From Pseudomonadales bacterium (lineage in GTDB: Bacteria; Pseudomonadota; Gammaproteobacteria; Pseudomonadales; Azotimanducaceae), in NCBI GenBank assembly GCA_029251375.1, contig JAQXDL010000039.1, positions 1-47,048 of the forward strand: a stretch of DNA of 47,048 nt, written 5' to 3'. Of this stretch, positions 9,388-18,535 are shown in pieces. Position 1 is the first letter of the stretch. Each line of letters starts with the position of its first letter. The translations under genes were made by a program, and so were the position numbers. The notes under the pieces are model-generated. The model ran no database searches. It was given only the letters and a program-made list of their open reading frames with translations, and was not told the origin of the DNA.

Positions 9388-9790
9388 GATATTTGCCTTT
9401 CCTATATGCTCGCTAGGTTAGATAGAGACTAAAGACTGTGTTATATACTATTGATTAATATAACTTTATATGGCTAGAATTGCTGCCATGGGTGCGTTGA
9501 CTATTCAGTCCACTAAAAATACCTGAGTTACCTATACATTTCCATTTTATATTCAGTTTTACGGACTCGATTGCTGCTAGCCTAGTCAACCTGTTTTCTA
9601 CGTAACAAGATTGCACCCGATAAGTTGGCGCGCCATCAATGAAAGGCATTAGTGCAAACGTGAGATTGATATAAAAAGTAACAGCAATAACAACTGCGGC
9701 AGAACGACACGAGAACCCTATTTAATTTAAGCGACTAAAATTGTAGCGACGGACTAAAACTGCTTTTCACCTAATGGTAGATTGAAAAAA
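9388..9790. promoter_or_regulatory. Divergent promoter region with candidate TetR operator
   Basis: This gap of about 400 bp between the divergent ACAD and TetR genes has no credible gene. A perfect 7-bp inverted repeat, GTTATAT (9440-9446) / ATATAAC (9458-9464) with an 11-bp spacer, lies about 50-75 bp upstream of the ACAD start and is a candidate operator. The region is AT-rich, so chance symmetry is possible. A short direct repeat GACTAAAA also occurs just upstream of the TetR gene. Confidence 0.4.
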
Positions 9791-10489
9791 ATGGCAACCG
9801 ATATACAAGTAGTCTCAAAGAAAGAGAAAACTCGGCAACGACTCGTCGACGCTGCAAGAGCACTTGTCTTTGGCGCACAACACGAAAAAATATCCATACA
9901 AGAAATTACCGCTGCAGCTGAGGTTGGCTTGGGCACGTTTTACAACTACTTCGATACAAAACAGGACGTTTTTGAAGCAGTCTTGGATGATATGCGCGAT
10001 GCATTTCAGGCCCGTTTGTTTGAAGTCAGAAAGCCATTGAAAGATCCCGCAACAATGATCTCAGTGACGTTGCAGTATTGCTTTAGAGAAGCTCAAGACA
10101 ATGAAGAGTGGCGCACGTTCGTCGCCTACTCCGGTCTTCAGGGTGAATATTATTTACTACAGAATGAATCGCAGTGCCTAGACGACATCAGAATCGGCGC
10201 GCAGGGTGGACGTTTTGAAGTCGAGGATGTGCATTTTTGTAGCACTCTTATTATCGGTATGGTTCGACACGTTACTCGCGAGATTGCACAGGGACATCTT
10301 GCTAGAACGGCGATGAGTGAAACCACTCGCTATATTTTAAGGATGTTAGGAATTCCAGATTTAGTCGCAAAAGCATTAACACAAAACCCGCTGCCCCCTG
10401 TTGCTGCTCCGAAAAGGAACTCGCTGCAATCTAGTCTGCTCACCACTGAGAATATCAGGCTACCCGAAACTAACCGCAAATCCGGTTGA
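9791..10489 (+). CDS. TetR/AcrR family transcriptional regulator
   Basis: The N-terminal HTH is clear: KTRQRLVDAARALVF, then ISIQEITAAAEVGLGTFYNYFDTKQDVFEAVLDDM, the standard TetR recognition-helix pattern. The C-terminal ligand domain is divergent. About 232 residues follow from the ATG at 9791; an in-frame TTG three codons upstream (9782) is possible, and neither start has a strong ribosome site. It is divergently placed to the ACAD gene at 8221-9387, a layout typical of a local repressor responding to an acyl-CoA or related ligand. It ends 13 nt before the convergent luciferase-like gene. Confidence 0.9.
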   Translation: MATDIQVVSKKEKTRQRLVDAARALVFGAQHEKISIQEITAAAEVGLGTFYNYFDTKQDVFEAVLDDMRDAFQARLFEVRKPLKDPATMISVTLQYCFREAQDNEEWRTFVAYSGLQGEYYLLQNESQCLDDIRIGAQGGRFEVEDVHFCSTLIIGMVRHVTREIAQGHLARTAMSETTRYILRMLGIPDLVAKALTQNPLPPVAAPKRNSLQSSLLTTENIRLPETNRKSG

Positions 10490-10502
10490 TGATCAAGATA
10501 GA

Positions 10503-11510
10503 CTAACTAGACTTATTACCTAGGCCGAATGCCTCAGCAATAAGCTCATAAGATCTGGCTCGATCTTGGTAGTCATGGCAAATAGTCACGATGACTAATT
10601 CCTCAACACCGTGTTCTGCGGCTAACGACTCCAATTGACCCTTGACCTTATCGGGTGTGCCCGCAATCAGGTTTTTTCTTTTCTCGTTAATGCGTGTTTT
10701 TTCCTGTTCGGTGTAGGCATAACTCATTGCTTCTTCTATTGAAGGACAGGGTCCGGGATCCCCCTTCTCAAATCTTAGACGCCAAAGGTCGCGACAGGCG
10801 GCAAGTTGATCGGCACGCTCCTGCGTATCAGCACAAATTGCAAAGACTCCCAAATTAGCTCGAGGCGTGACATTTGCTTCTTCACAATTTTTAACATATT
10901 GACCAATGCAGGCTCTACTATGCTCGGGCGCTATAAAATGTGCGAACGAGTAAGCCAATCCGAAGTGCGCAGCATATATGGCACTTTGCGGGCTTGAGCC
11001 AAGCATCCACATTTCAGGCATGGTTGTCGTACGTGGAGTTGCCTCAACGCGCTCCAATCCTTTCGTAATGGCAGGTTCCCCTGCCAAGAAAGCTTTCAGA
11101 TCTGCCACTTTATTCGCAAAGTATTCGATACCAATTTGAGAACCGTAGGCTAACGCCTGAGCGGTCATTTGATCGCTGCCAGGTGCGCGACCAATACCGA
11201 GATCGATCCGATTGGGATACATGGTTTCGAGTAGCTTAAAGTTTTCTGCGACTTTATAAGGACTATAATGTGGCAGCATAACGCCACCGGAACCGACTCG
11301 AATCGAGTGAGTTTCAGCAGCAATACGACTGATCAGGATTTCTGGGGAGCAACCGGCAAAGCTATTGGAGCCATGATGCTCCGCCAACCAAACGCGGGAA
11401 TAGCCGAGAGACTCTGACAGCTGGGCTAGTTCGACGCTCTCATTGAGAGCGTCAACTGCTGTACCGCCAGAACGTATCGGAGATTGATCAAGTACCCCTA
11501 GATCAAGCAT
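10503..11510 (-). CDS. Luciferase-like flavin-dependent oxidoreductase (MsnO8/YhbW type)
   Basis: The 335-residue protein shows the LLM TIM-barrel pattern of the single-subunit group: LDQSPIRSGGTAVDALNES at the N-terminus, YSRVWLAEHHGSNSFAGCSPEILI, RVGSGGVMLPHYSPYKVAENF, and DLGIGRAPGSD. These enzymes bind reduced FMN or F420 and act as monooxygenases or dehydrogenases. The sequence reads as the bacterial FMN group, and the substrate is unknown. It is the last gene of a leftward run with the ACAD genes, 15 nt after the upstream gene's stop, so it probably works on the same substrate class. Confidence 0.92.
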   Translation of the reverse strand: MLDLGVLDQSPIRSGGTAVDALNESVELAQLSESLGYSRVWLAEHHGSNSFAGCSPEILISRIAAETHSIRVGSGGVMLPHYSPYKVAENFKLLETMYPNRIDLGIGRAPGSDQMTAQALAYGSQIGIEYFANKVADLKAFLAGEPAITKGLERVEATPRTTTMPEMWMLGSSPQSAIYAAHFGLAYSFAHFIAPEHSRACIGQYVKNCEEANVTPRANLGVFAICADTQERADQLAACRDLWRLRFEKGDPGPCPSIEEAMSYAYTEQEKTRINEKRKNLIAGTPDKVKGQLESLAAEHGVEELVIVTICHDYQDRARSYELIAEAFGLGNKSS

Positions 11511-11525
11511 TAAATCTTGCTCGAT

Positions 11526-12740
11526 CTAGAGTCCAAGTACCATTTTCGCCATGATGTTGCGTTGGATCTCGTTAGATCCAGCGTAAATGGACACTTTTCT
11601 TGTATTAAAGTAGGACGGTGCTGCACTACTCGCATACTCAGGACCGATAGGCTCGAAGTTAACACCTTTCAAAGAACCCGTATTATCAAATGGAATCATG
11701 TAGTTGCCGACAGCTTCTGTCATTAACTCCGTTAACGCCTGCTGAAGTTCTGTACCACGACATTTCAATAGCGACGACTCTGGACCAACATTCTTGCCGG
11801 TAGACAGGCTGCTGAGAATTCTCAACTCAGTGAACTCCATCGCATGAATATCAATTTCGATTTGATTGAGTTTCTTCTGAAAGTTTTGATCTTCATGTAA
11901 CGGCGTGCCGTCAGAACTGCGTTCCGTGGCGGCGATAGTCCGAAGGTTTGCCAAACTCGCCTTGAGTCCGTGCGAATAAGCGTTGCCACGTTCGAACTCT
12001 AGTAAGTACTTGGCGTAGGTCCAACCTTTACCTTCTTCACCAACAAGATTCTCAACCGGCACTCTTACGTCTGTAAAATGTACTTCGTTGATTTCCTGAT
12101 GGCCTTCGGGTGGTCCATCAATAGTTACAATCGGCTTCACTTCGATACCAGGGCTGTGCATATCAATGAGCAGAAAGGAGATACCCATTTGACGGATACC
12201 ATCGGAACTCGTTCTAACCAAACAAAAGATCCAATCAGCGTATTGGCCTAGTGTGTTCCATGTTTTTGAGCCGTTGACAACATAGTGGTCTCCATCAAGC
12301 ACCGCTTTGGTACCCAAAGATGCGAGGTCTGAACCAGCACCGGGTTCTGAGTAGCCCTGACACCACCAAACATTTGTCGCCAAGATATCCGGCAAGAATC
12401 TGTCTTTTTGTTCTTGTGAGCCGTACTCCATGATGACAGGTGCCACCATCGATTGACCAAATGGCATCACGTGTAATGTGCCAGCAGCAGCCATCTCTAA
12501 ATCGTAGAGGTAACGTTGTGTCGCGGTGAACTCGGGTCCGCCATACTCGGCAGGCCAATTTAATCCAGCCCAGCCCTTCTTATGAAGTGCTTGCTGCCAG
12601 TAAATATGGTCTTCCTTGTCGACATGGCCGTTAGCGCTTCTTGCCGCTCGCTGACGCATTTCTTCCGGATAGTTTTCTTTGATCCAACTACGCACTTCCT
12701 GTTGGAAGGCGAAGTCTTCATCACTAAATTTCAGGTCCAT
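11526..12740 (-). CDS. Acyl-CoA dehydrogenase (YAGSNEIQ type)
   Basis: The 404-residue ACAD has NWPAEYGGPEFTATQRYLYDLEM near residue 65, the flavin segment WWCQGYSEPGAGSDLASL and the VVNGSKTWNT strand. The usual C-terminal Glu is replaced by Ala (IYAGSNEIQRNI). A Glu-Arg pair in LLEFERGNAYS (Glu250) probably supplies the base, as in isovaleryl-CoA dehydrogenase. This subgroup is common in clusters for branched, cyclic or steroid-side-chain acyl-CoAs, some members acting as heteromeric pairs. It lies between another ACAD (67 nt upstream) and the LLM gene (15 nt downstream) on the same strand. Confidence 0.93.
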   Translation of the reverse strand: MDLKFSDEDFAFQQEVRSWIKENYPEEMRQRAARSANGHVDKEDHIYWQQALHKKGWAGLNWPAEYGGPEFTATQRYLYDLEMAAAGTLHVMPFGQSMVAPVIMEYGSQEQKDRFLPDILATNVWWCQGYSEPGAGSDLASLGTKAVLDGDHYVVNGSKTWNTLGQYADWIFCLVRTSSDGIRQMGISFLLIDMHSPGIEVKPIVTIDGPPEGHQEINEVHFTDVRVPVENLVGEEGKGWTYAKYLLEFERGNAYSHGLKASLANLRTIAATERSSDGTPLHEDQNFQKKLNQIEIDIHAMEFTELRILSSLSTGKNVGPESSLLKCRGTELQQALTELMTEAVGNYMIPFDNTGSLKGVNFEPIGPEYASSAAPSYFNTRKVSIYAGSNEIQRNIMAKMVLGL

Positions 12741-12807
12741 AACAACTCGTTCCCGTAACTAAAAGTCGATCATTATAAAGAAGTCACAAAAAGATGCCAT
12801 GCATCTC

Positions 12808-14424
12808 CTATGACGCTTTTTCAACAAGACTTCGGCCCACTACTTTCAGTGCCAAAGTCTCTTCCGTACCTTCAAAAATCGATAATACTCTAGCATCTAG
12901 CCAGTAGCGACTTACCGCGGTTTCTTCGGCATATCCCATTCCACCATGAATTTGCATCGCCTCGCGTGTAATCCATTCTGAGGACTTACACGCTAACAAT
13001 TTAACCAAACTTGCTTCCATTTGGCCTTGGCCCTTATCCATGAGCCGGCCAACGGAATAGGTATATTGTCGACAGGCTGCCAGCTTAGCAGCCATGTGTG
13101 CTAATTTCGTTCGGGTCAATCCGTAACTCGAAATTGGCTCATTAAATACTTTTCGATCGTTAGCGTAACTTATGGCTTTCTCAAAAGCGGCTTGCATTAG
13201 ACCGCAAGCTCTAGCAGCTGTCTGTATTCTGCCGCCCATAAGGCCTCGCATCGTGAAATAAAAACCTTTGCCCAGCCCCTTCTCTTCACCAATAACATGG
13301 CTGTCGGCAACAAAGAAATCATCGAAAAACAGCTGATAGGAGTGCATGCCTCGATAGCCTACGGTGGGTATCGCCACTCCAGAGATCTTACCACCCTGCT
13401 GAGATTCAAAACTAAACTCATGATCATCGGATGAGGGTTTCTCGACCATAAATAGTGAAAGGCCCTTGTGACCGATGGTTGGATCGGGATCCGTGCGCGC
13501 CAATGTGAGCAGCACGCCGGCCTTACCAGCAAACGTACTCCACGTTTTTGCTCCATTTAAACGCCAACCACCCTCAACTTGAGTTGCCTTAAGCTTCATC
13601 GACGCAACGTCTGAGCCGTAGTCTGGTTCTGTTAGCGCAATGCCACACATGGGTTCTCCTTGGGCAAGCTTTGGTAACCAGTAGCTTTGTTGATCGGCTG
13701 TACCACCCTCAATTAATGCTCTGGCCATAATCTCTGGCCGCGTGATAAGGCTACCGGCACCTCCCAAAGAACCTCGCGAAAGCTCCTCCGTGACGACGAT
13801 CATACCTAAACTGTCTTCGTGGTCGTCGGGTAGTAAACCGCCGAAACGCTCAGGTACTGATAGGCCAAAGCAGCCGAGCTGCTTCAATCCTTCAAGAATT
13901 CGATCTGGAATAATTAAATCTTCTCGATGAATGGATTCAGCTAGAGGCATGACCACGTTGGTGGCAAATTGTCTAAAGGTGTCGGCCATTAACTGCTTCT
14001 CTTCCCCCAGACCTCGCTCACCCAAGGGCTGCGTGTCGGCGGCAATAGCCTCGCCTAGACCATCTGAATAGCCGGCGCTTAAGAATGGTGCCGTTACATC
14101 GAATGCATGGTTTTCAAAATCAAAATCCGCCACCACCAAGCCTAAGTCATGTCGGCTACGTTTGAGACGGGCGATCACATTCACGATGACATCTGCAGCG
14201 AACAAATTAGCCAAGGCTTTTTCACGCTCGCCCTGCTCTGCGCTGTAGTTGAGAAAGTTATCAGCGGTCTGCGCTTCCGCGTAGCAGAAAGACAAGTCGT
14301 ACAATGCCGGTTGATGGTCATCTAATTTGGTGTTGTCAAAAACACCATCCACGCTACAACGCCGCTTAATATTTGAAAGTGCCAGGTCTATTAGGGTCTG
14401 GCAGCTTGCTAGCAAGTCTTTCAT
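12808..14424 (-). CDS. Acyl-CoA dehydrogenase with N-terminal extension, methylsuccinyl-CoA dehydrogenase-like
   Basis: At 538 residues this is about 140 longer than a standard ACAD. Residues 1-140 form an extra helical region with a LDDHQPALYDLSFCYAEA block resembling the N-terminal extension of (2S)-methylsuccinyl-CoA dehydrogenase (Mcd) of the ethylmalonyl-CoA pathway. The core follows, with CGIALTEPDYGSDVASM, NGAKTWST and IHGGMGYAEETAVSRYW. The canonical catalytic Glu is present (IFEGTEE, Glu518). Mcd oxidises methylsuccinyl-CoA to mesaconyl-CoA. The aldolase-family gene directly upstream makes a C5/C4 branched-acid route attractive, but no crotonyl-CoA carboxylase/reductase or mutase is in the window. 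The Mcd link is by memory of pattern, so the exact substrate is unproven. Confidence 0.9.
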   Translation of the reverse strand: MKDLLASCQTLIDLALSNIKRRCSVDGVFDNTKLDDHQPALYDLSFCYAEAQTADNFLNYSAEQGEREKALANLFAADVIVNVIARLKRSRHDLGLVVADFDFENHAFDVTAPFLSAGYSDGLGEAIAADTQPLGERGLGEEKQLMADTFRQFATNVVMPLAESIHREDLIIPDRILEGLKQLGCFGLSVPERFGGLLPDDHEDSLGMIVVTEELSRGSLGGAGSLITRPEIMARALIEGGTADQQSYWLPKLAQGEPMCGIALTEPDYGSDVASMKLKATQVEGGWRLNGAKTWSTFAGKAGVLLTLARTDPDPTIGHKGLSLFMVEKPSSDDHEFSFESQQGGKISGVAIPTVGYRGMHSYQLFFDDFFVADSHVIGEEKGLGKGFYFTMRGLMGGRIQTAARACGLMQAAFEKAISYANDRKVFNEPISSYGLTRTKLAHMAAKLAACRQYTYSVGRLMDKGQGQMEASLVKLLACKSSEWITREAMQIHGGMGYAEETAVSRYWLDARVLSIFEGTEETLALKVVGRSLVEKAS

Positions 14425-14538
14425 TACGATTTACTTTTCCTATTTTTTTGTTATTCAGCCGTCTAGCGCCAAGCTTTTCGACAGAAAAAACAGTTACCTA
14501 ATGACTACGATTATTAGAGAACAATAGATTCCCAATCC

Positions 14539-15930
14539 TTATGATTTATTGGTTCTATTTTCAATAATTTTTAAAAACGAGCGTGCCTTCAACTCTTCGA
14601 GGGTTAGCCCGGTCCGCAATACTTCCGTTTCTGTTATTGCACCGCAAGCTACGCCATTGACAAAAAAGTTAACGAGACCTTGTCCCGTTGCGGCATCGTC
14701 AAATGTATTACCCACCATCGATGCTTGTGCAGCCTTGTCGATAAACGTGCGCAATCTGTCCGAAGAAGTCTCGAGTCCCGTCACGAAAAAGTAATACACA
14801 GCCGCAAAACGCACAGGGATTTGCGCCGGGTTTAAATCCCAACCTTGGTAAATACCCCGTTCGAGCGAATGCAGTATATTGTCGAAATGAAGTTTCCACG
14901 CGGCGGTGACAATTTGTTTATTCTCTTCGCCCTGTTGAACCGTAAGAGTCTCGCCCTTGTGTGGCGCAATCGGCATGATATTCGTTATGCCGTCGATAAT
15001 TGCTACATCGGTTCCCATCAAGCTGGCTAACATCATCTGACGCGCAAAATCGACTGCGGCATGTGTATGGCTTTGATAGGTTGAGGCTACATTACAAGTT
15101 GCTGTGTAGTCGAATGTACCCAGAACGAATCCTGTGACTCGACCGTTGCCCGCCTTGACCATGTTCGGCATTGCAAGCCTACCGTCTTGATCAAAGAGAC
15201 TTTGGACGTTTTCTAGCATCAACTCAATTCGTATCGTACCGGCTTGCAACGAAAGTTTATGCTCCAACAACGTTAAAAATTCATTAAGGACTTCAACTTG
15301 TGTTGGCGAAATAACCTTTGGCAATGTGACGGTAAAGGGCTGCGGTAACTTGCCCTGGGTCGCAGTCACTAAAGCCGTGATAAACAAATCGAGTGTTCGT
15401 AGTGACCTGACCTTAGCTTCCTGTGAAAGGGCTTTGATTCGAATGCCGACGAAAGGCGGCAACTGGCCTGCGAGAAATGCTTCGGCCATAGCAGAGGCCG
15501 CACTAACCGCATGACCATCTTCTTCTTCATCACTTCTCGAACCATAACCGTCTTCAAAGTCAGCTCGATGATCTTCAATAGCTTCAATTGTTAATTTGGC
15601 GGTGACCCGATCAAACACAGTCTTGGCAATCCATGCATCTGATCCGTATTGATCAACCTTTGCTGGATTAGCGCCAATGCCTAAATTCTTTGCCATCGCC
15701 AAATAATCAGGCGCAAATGTTTCGAAATGTTTGATAGCAAGCGACGATATCTTCGCACTAGCACCAGCACTGTATAGATTAGCGCCACCATAAACCGTGT
15801 GGACGGGTTGTCTGCTAACTTGCAAGCCCGGAAATTGTGACTCGAAATGTTGGTTAGCAACCGACAGTCGGCTAAGTAGCGTTTCTACCTCGTTAGCCTG
15901 CATCGATTGTGTCATGGCGTCTTGCGTCAA
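14539..15930 (-). CDS. DUF6986 / HpcH-HpaI-type aldolase family protein
   Basis: The 463-residue protein looks like the DUF6986 branch of the HpcH/HpaI aldolase, citrate-lyase-beta and malyl-CoA-lyase superfamily. Visible blocks are ADFEDGYG near residue 125, FVGIRIKALSQEAK, a TLPKVISPTQVE strand, IELMLENVQSLFD, and GFVLGTFDYTATCNVASTYQSH, which parallel the metal-binding and carboxylate-binding positions. Such enzymes form or cleave C-C bonds of 2-oxo or malyl-type acids; the activity of this branch is not known to me. It is first in the leftward run with the Mcd-like ACAD, a second ACAD and an LLM protein. Confidence 0.85.
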   Translation of the reverse strand: MTQDAMTQSMQANEVETLLSRLSVANQHFESQFPGLQVSRQPVHTVYGGANLYSAGASAKISSLAIKHFETFAPDYLAMAKNLGIGANPAKVDQYGSDAWIAKTVFDRVTAKLTIEAIEDHRADFEDGYGSRSDEEEDGHAVSAASAMAEAFLAGQLPPFVGIRIKALSQEAKVRSLRTLDLFITALVTATQGKLPQPFTVTLPKVISPTQVEVLNEFLTLLEHKLSLQAGTIRIELMLENVQSLFDQDGRLAMPNMVKAGNGRVTGFVLGTFDYTATCNVASTYQSHTHAAVDFARQMMLASLMGTDVAIIDGITNIMPIAPHKGETLTVQQGEENKQIVTAAWKLHFDNILHSLERGIYQGWDLNPAQIPVRFAAVYYFFVTGLETSSDRLRTFIDKAAQASMVGNTFDDAATGQGLVNFFVNGVACGAITETEVLRTGLTLEELKARSFLKIIENRTNKS

Positions 15931-16120
15931 GGTCAGCCTCGTTATTGAAAAAGTCGATAGTCTAGCCTATTCGAGAACTGACATCTAAAGTAATTGGCCG
16001 ACAGTTTTTAGGTCTACCGTCGACGCAAACAACGTCGGTGTCACGCTACCTGGTCATGCATTTGAAGCGGATTTCCGGTATTGTTCGGGCTGAATTTTCT
16101 ATGCACACCCGAGCCATGCC

Positions 16121-17038
16121 ATGACGCCGAGTATTGATCTAGTAAAAGACTATTTCTTTGAACTACAAACCAAAATTTGCGACACGCTTGCAGAAATAGA
16201 TGCAAGGGGCGGTCAATCTGGAGAAGACGTTAGAGCGGGCTTCAGTATCGAAGATATCAGGCAAGACAACGGCGCACATTCAAGACCTCGCGTGCTTGAC
16301 GGACACCATATAGAAAGAGGCGCTGTTCAGTACTCTCACAGCATTGGCGCAAGCCTGCCTTCAGCTGCCAGCGAACGAAACCCGCATCTTGCTGGGCGCG
16401 GCTTTCAAGCAGCAGCTATTTCGATGATCATGCACCCTCGAAATCCCTACGTCCCCACCTTCCACGCTAACTTGCGATTCTTCATTATCGACGACGAAAA
16501 CTGGTATTTCGGTGGTGGGTTTGATCTCACACCTTATTATCCCTTTCGTGAAGATGTTGTGCATTGGCACCAGCAGGCAAAGGCTGCCTGTGACCCTTTT
16601 GGCGAAGACGTTTACCCAAAACTTAAAAAATGGTGCGATGACTATTTCTATCTTGATCATCGAAATGAAGCTAGAGGCGTCGGTGGTGTTTTCTTTGATG
16701 ATTGGACCCAGGGTGGCTTCGAGCAAAGTTTGGCCTTTACAAAAAGTATCGGCGACGCGATTCTTCCTGCTTATGTACCGATTGTCGAAAAACGCCTAGA
16801 CACACCTTATGGTGAACGCGAAGAAGAGTTTCAGTTGTATCGCAGGGGCCGTTACGCAGAGTTTAACCTCGCGATAGACCGAGGCACACGTTATGGTTTG
16901 CAATCGGGGCGAAGAATCGAGTCCGTATTAGCCTCGATGCCGCCTAGAGCAATTTGGAAATATAATTGGCATCCACAAACGGGCACACCTGAAGCGGCAC
17001 TTTATGACGATTTCCTGCCGGCTCAGGATTGGATCTAG
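16121..17038 (+). CDS. hemF: Oxygen-dependent coproporphyrinogen III oxidase
   Basis: The 305-residue product is full length for HemF and carries the family landmarks: RNPYVPTFHANLRFF, WYFGGGFDLTPYYPFREDVVHWH, a CDDYFYLDHRNEARGVGGVFFDDW block, FQLYRRGRYAEFNLAIDRGTRYGL, and MPPRAIWKYNWHP. It performs the oxidative decarboxylation of two propionates of coproporphyrinogen III to protoporphyrinogen IX using O2, in the cytosol. An upstream ATG at 16116 is out of frame and hits a stop at once, supporting 16121. The gene stands alone, convergent with the dipeptidase gene. It indicates aerobic growth. Confidence 0.97.
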   Translation: MTPSIDLVKDYFFELQTKICDTLAEIDARGGQSGEDVRAGFSIEDIRQDNGAHSRPRVLDGHHIERGAVQYSHSIGASLPSAASERNPHLAGRGFQAAAISMIMHPRNPYVPTFHANLRFFIIDDENWYFGGGFDLTPYYPFREDVVHWHQQAKAACDPFGEDVYPKLKKWCDDYFYLDHRNEARGVGGVFFDDWTQGGFEQSLAFTKSIGDAILPAYVPIVEKRLDTPYGEREEEFQLYRRGRYAEFNLAIDRGTRYGLQSGRRIESVLASMPPRAIWKYNWHPQTGTPEAALYDDFLPAQDWI

Positions 17039-17123
17039 AGTCGCAACAACGCTTCGTCGGCTCTGACGTTGGAGTCCTTACTTACGTGCCTGTAGGGGTA
17101 AGCATATAATCGCCTCGCCAAGG

Positions 17124-18335
17124 TTAGAGGTTCTGCGCAGCGTAAGCCTCAACAGTTTTCCAGACTCGCATGATATTGCCACTGAGAATTTTTTCGATAT
17201 CGGCCTGCGAATAACCACGTTCAATAAGACCATCGATAAAGTTGGGATAATCACTAACGTCTTTAAAACCGATTGGCAGAGAATCACCAACCCCATCAAA
17301 ATCTGAGCCAATGCCAATGTGATTGATGCCGGCAATTTTAACGACATGGTCTACATGATCCAACACGTCAGCCATCGTTGCGAATGTTAGTGGATTTTCC
17401 TTAAATATCTGCATCGCCGCTGCGCGCGCTTCGTCTGATGTTGGATCTAGGTTATTTTCCTCAACATAGGCCTTTGCAAGGGCCGTTCTTGCATCCGAAC
17501 TTTGACGTGAAGCGGCAGAGATAAACGTTGACCCTATATTGAGCTGCATAACACCGCCATTGTTCGCCAATGCACGCAACATATCGTCATCCATGTTCCT
17601 CTCGAAGCCAGGCACGAAATGCCTTGCAGAGGAATGCGACGCAATAACCGGTACCTGACTAATACGGATCACATCATAGAAGGCATCGTCTGATACGTGC
17701 GAAACATCAACCATCATGCCTATGCCATTCATTGCTAGAACCAGTATCTCGCCAAAATCGCTCAGGCCGCCCCACTGCCTAGCTTCGTCATAGGAGGAAT
17801 CAGAGATGTGATTGCTCTTCGAGTGGGTCAGTGTGATGTAACGAATACCGCGATCATAAAAATGCCGCAGCAGCTTTAAGTCGCCAGCGATTGGCGCACC
17901 ATTCTCCATGCCTAGGGCCAAACCCACTTTGCCCGAGTCTAGTGTCATTAGCGCATCAGATGCAGAGGTAACCAGACTAAATTTATCGGGATGTTCTGCG
18001 GCAATATTCTCAACATCATCGATCAGCTTATCAGCTAGTTCAGTCGCACCACCTTCAGCATCGACGGAAGCTGGGATATAAATTGACATAAAGGGCACGT
18101 TCAAGCCCCCCTGCTTAGCTCTTGGGTAATCAAACTCGCCCGAAGCCGTTGCGGCGCCGACATTTGCTGGCTTGCGATGTAGGCGAAACGGCACATCTAT
18201 ATGTGTGTCAACGATCAAGTACTTATTTGCAATTTCAGCACCCGTTAAAGCAACTTCTTCAGCATCCTGTTTTGGTGTTACTTGTGCGCATGCACTCAGC
18301 AAACAGGCAATTGATAACATACCGATATTTTTCAT
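17124..18335 (-). CDS. Membrane dipeptidase (peptidase M19), lipoprotein
   Basis: The product is a renal-dipeptidase-type zinc enzyme: the His-x-Asp metal motif in VDTHIDVPFR, the bridging Glu in LGMENGAPI, THSKSNHISDS, VDVSHVSDDAFYDV, IASHSSARHFVPG, and the late GIGSDFDGVG block. The N-terminus (MKNIGMLSIACLLSAC) is a lipobox signal, so it is probably lipid-anchored and periplasmic. I use the ATG at 18335; an in-frame TTG at 18347 only lengthens the n-region. Likely role: cleavage of dipeptides, possibly peptidoglycan-derived or D-containing. No partner genes are adjacent. Confidence 0.92.
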   Translation of the reverse strand: MKNIGMLSIACLLSACAQVTPKQDAEEVALTGAEIANKYLIVDTHIDVPFRLHRKPANVGAATASGEFDYPRAKQGGLNVPFMSIYIPASVDAEGGATELADKLIDDVENIAAEHPDKFSLVTSASDALMTLDSGKVGLALGMENGAPIAGDLKLLRHFYDRGIRYITLTHSKSNHISDSSYDEARQWGGLSDFGEILVLAMNGIGMMVDVSHVSDDAFYDVIRISQVPVIASHSSARHFVPGFERNMDDDMLRALANNGGVMQLNIGSTFISAASRQSSDARTALAKAYVEENNLDPTSDEARAAAMQIFKENPLTFATMADVLDHVDHVVKIAGINHIGIGSDFDGVGDSLPIGFKDVSDYPNFIDGLIERGYSQADIEKILSGNIMRVWKTVEAYAAQNL

Positions 18336-18535
18336 GGATCGACCCAAGTAGGAAGTTTTATAATGTAAGACTATACGCTAAATCTAACGCAAGACAGTGG
18401 CTGGAGGTCAATTGACCGAACAATAATAGCGAGACGAATTTTCTTGAATAAACTTCCGGTTGAATTGAAACCAGCATCACATTCACATTAAAGTGCCTCT
18501 CCCTTATTTAGAAATCATGTTCTGTTGGATATCGA

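Noticed and set aside
9455-9649. 64-residue leftward ORF in the ACAD/TetR gap
   Set aside because: No family features or ribosome site, and its location matches a promoter region.
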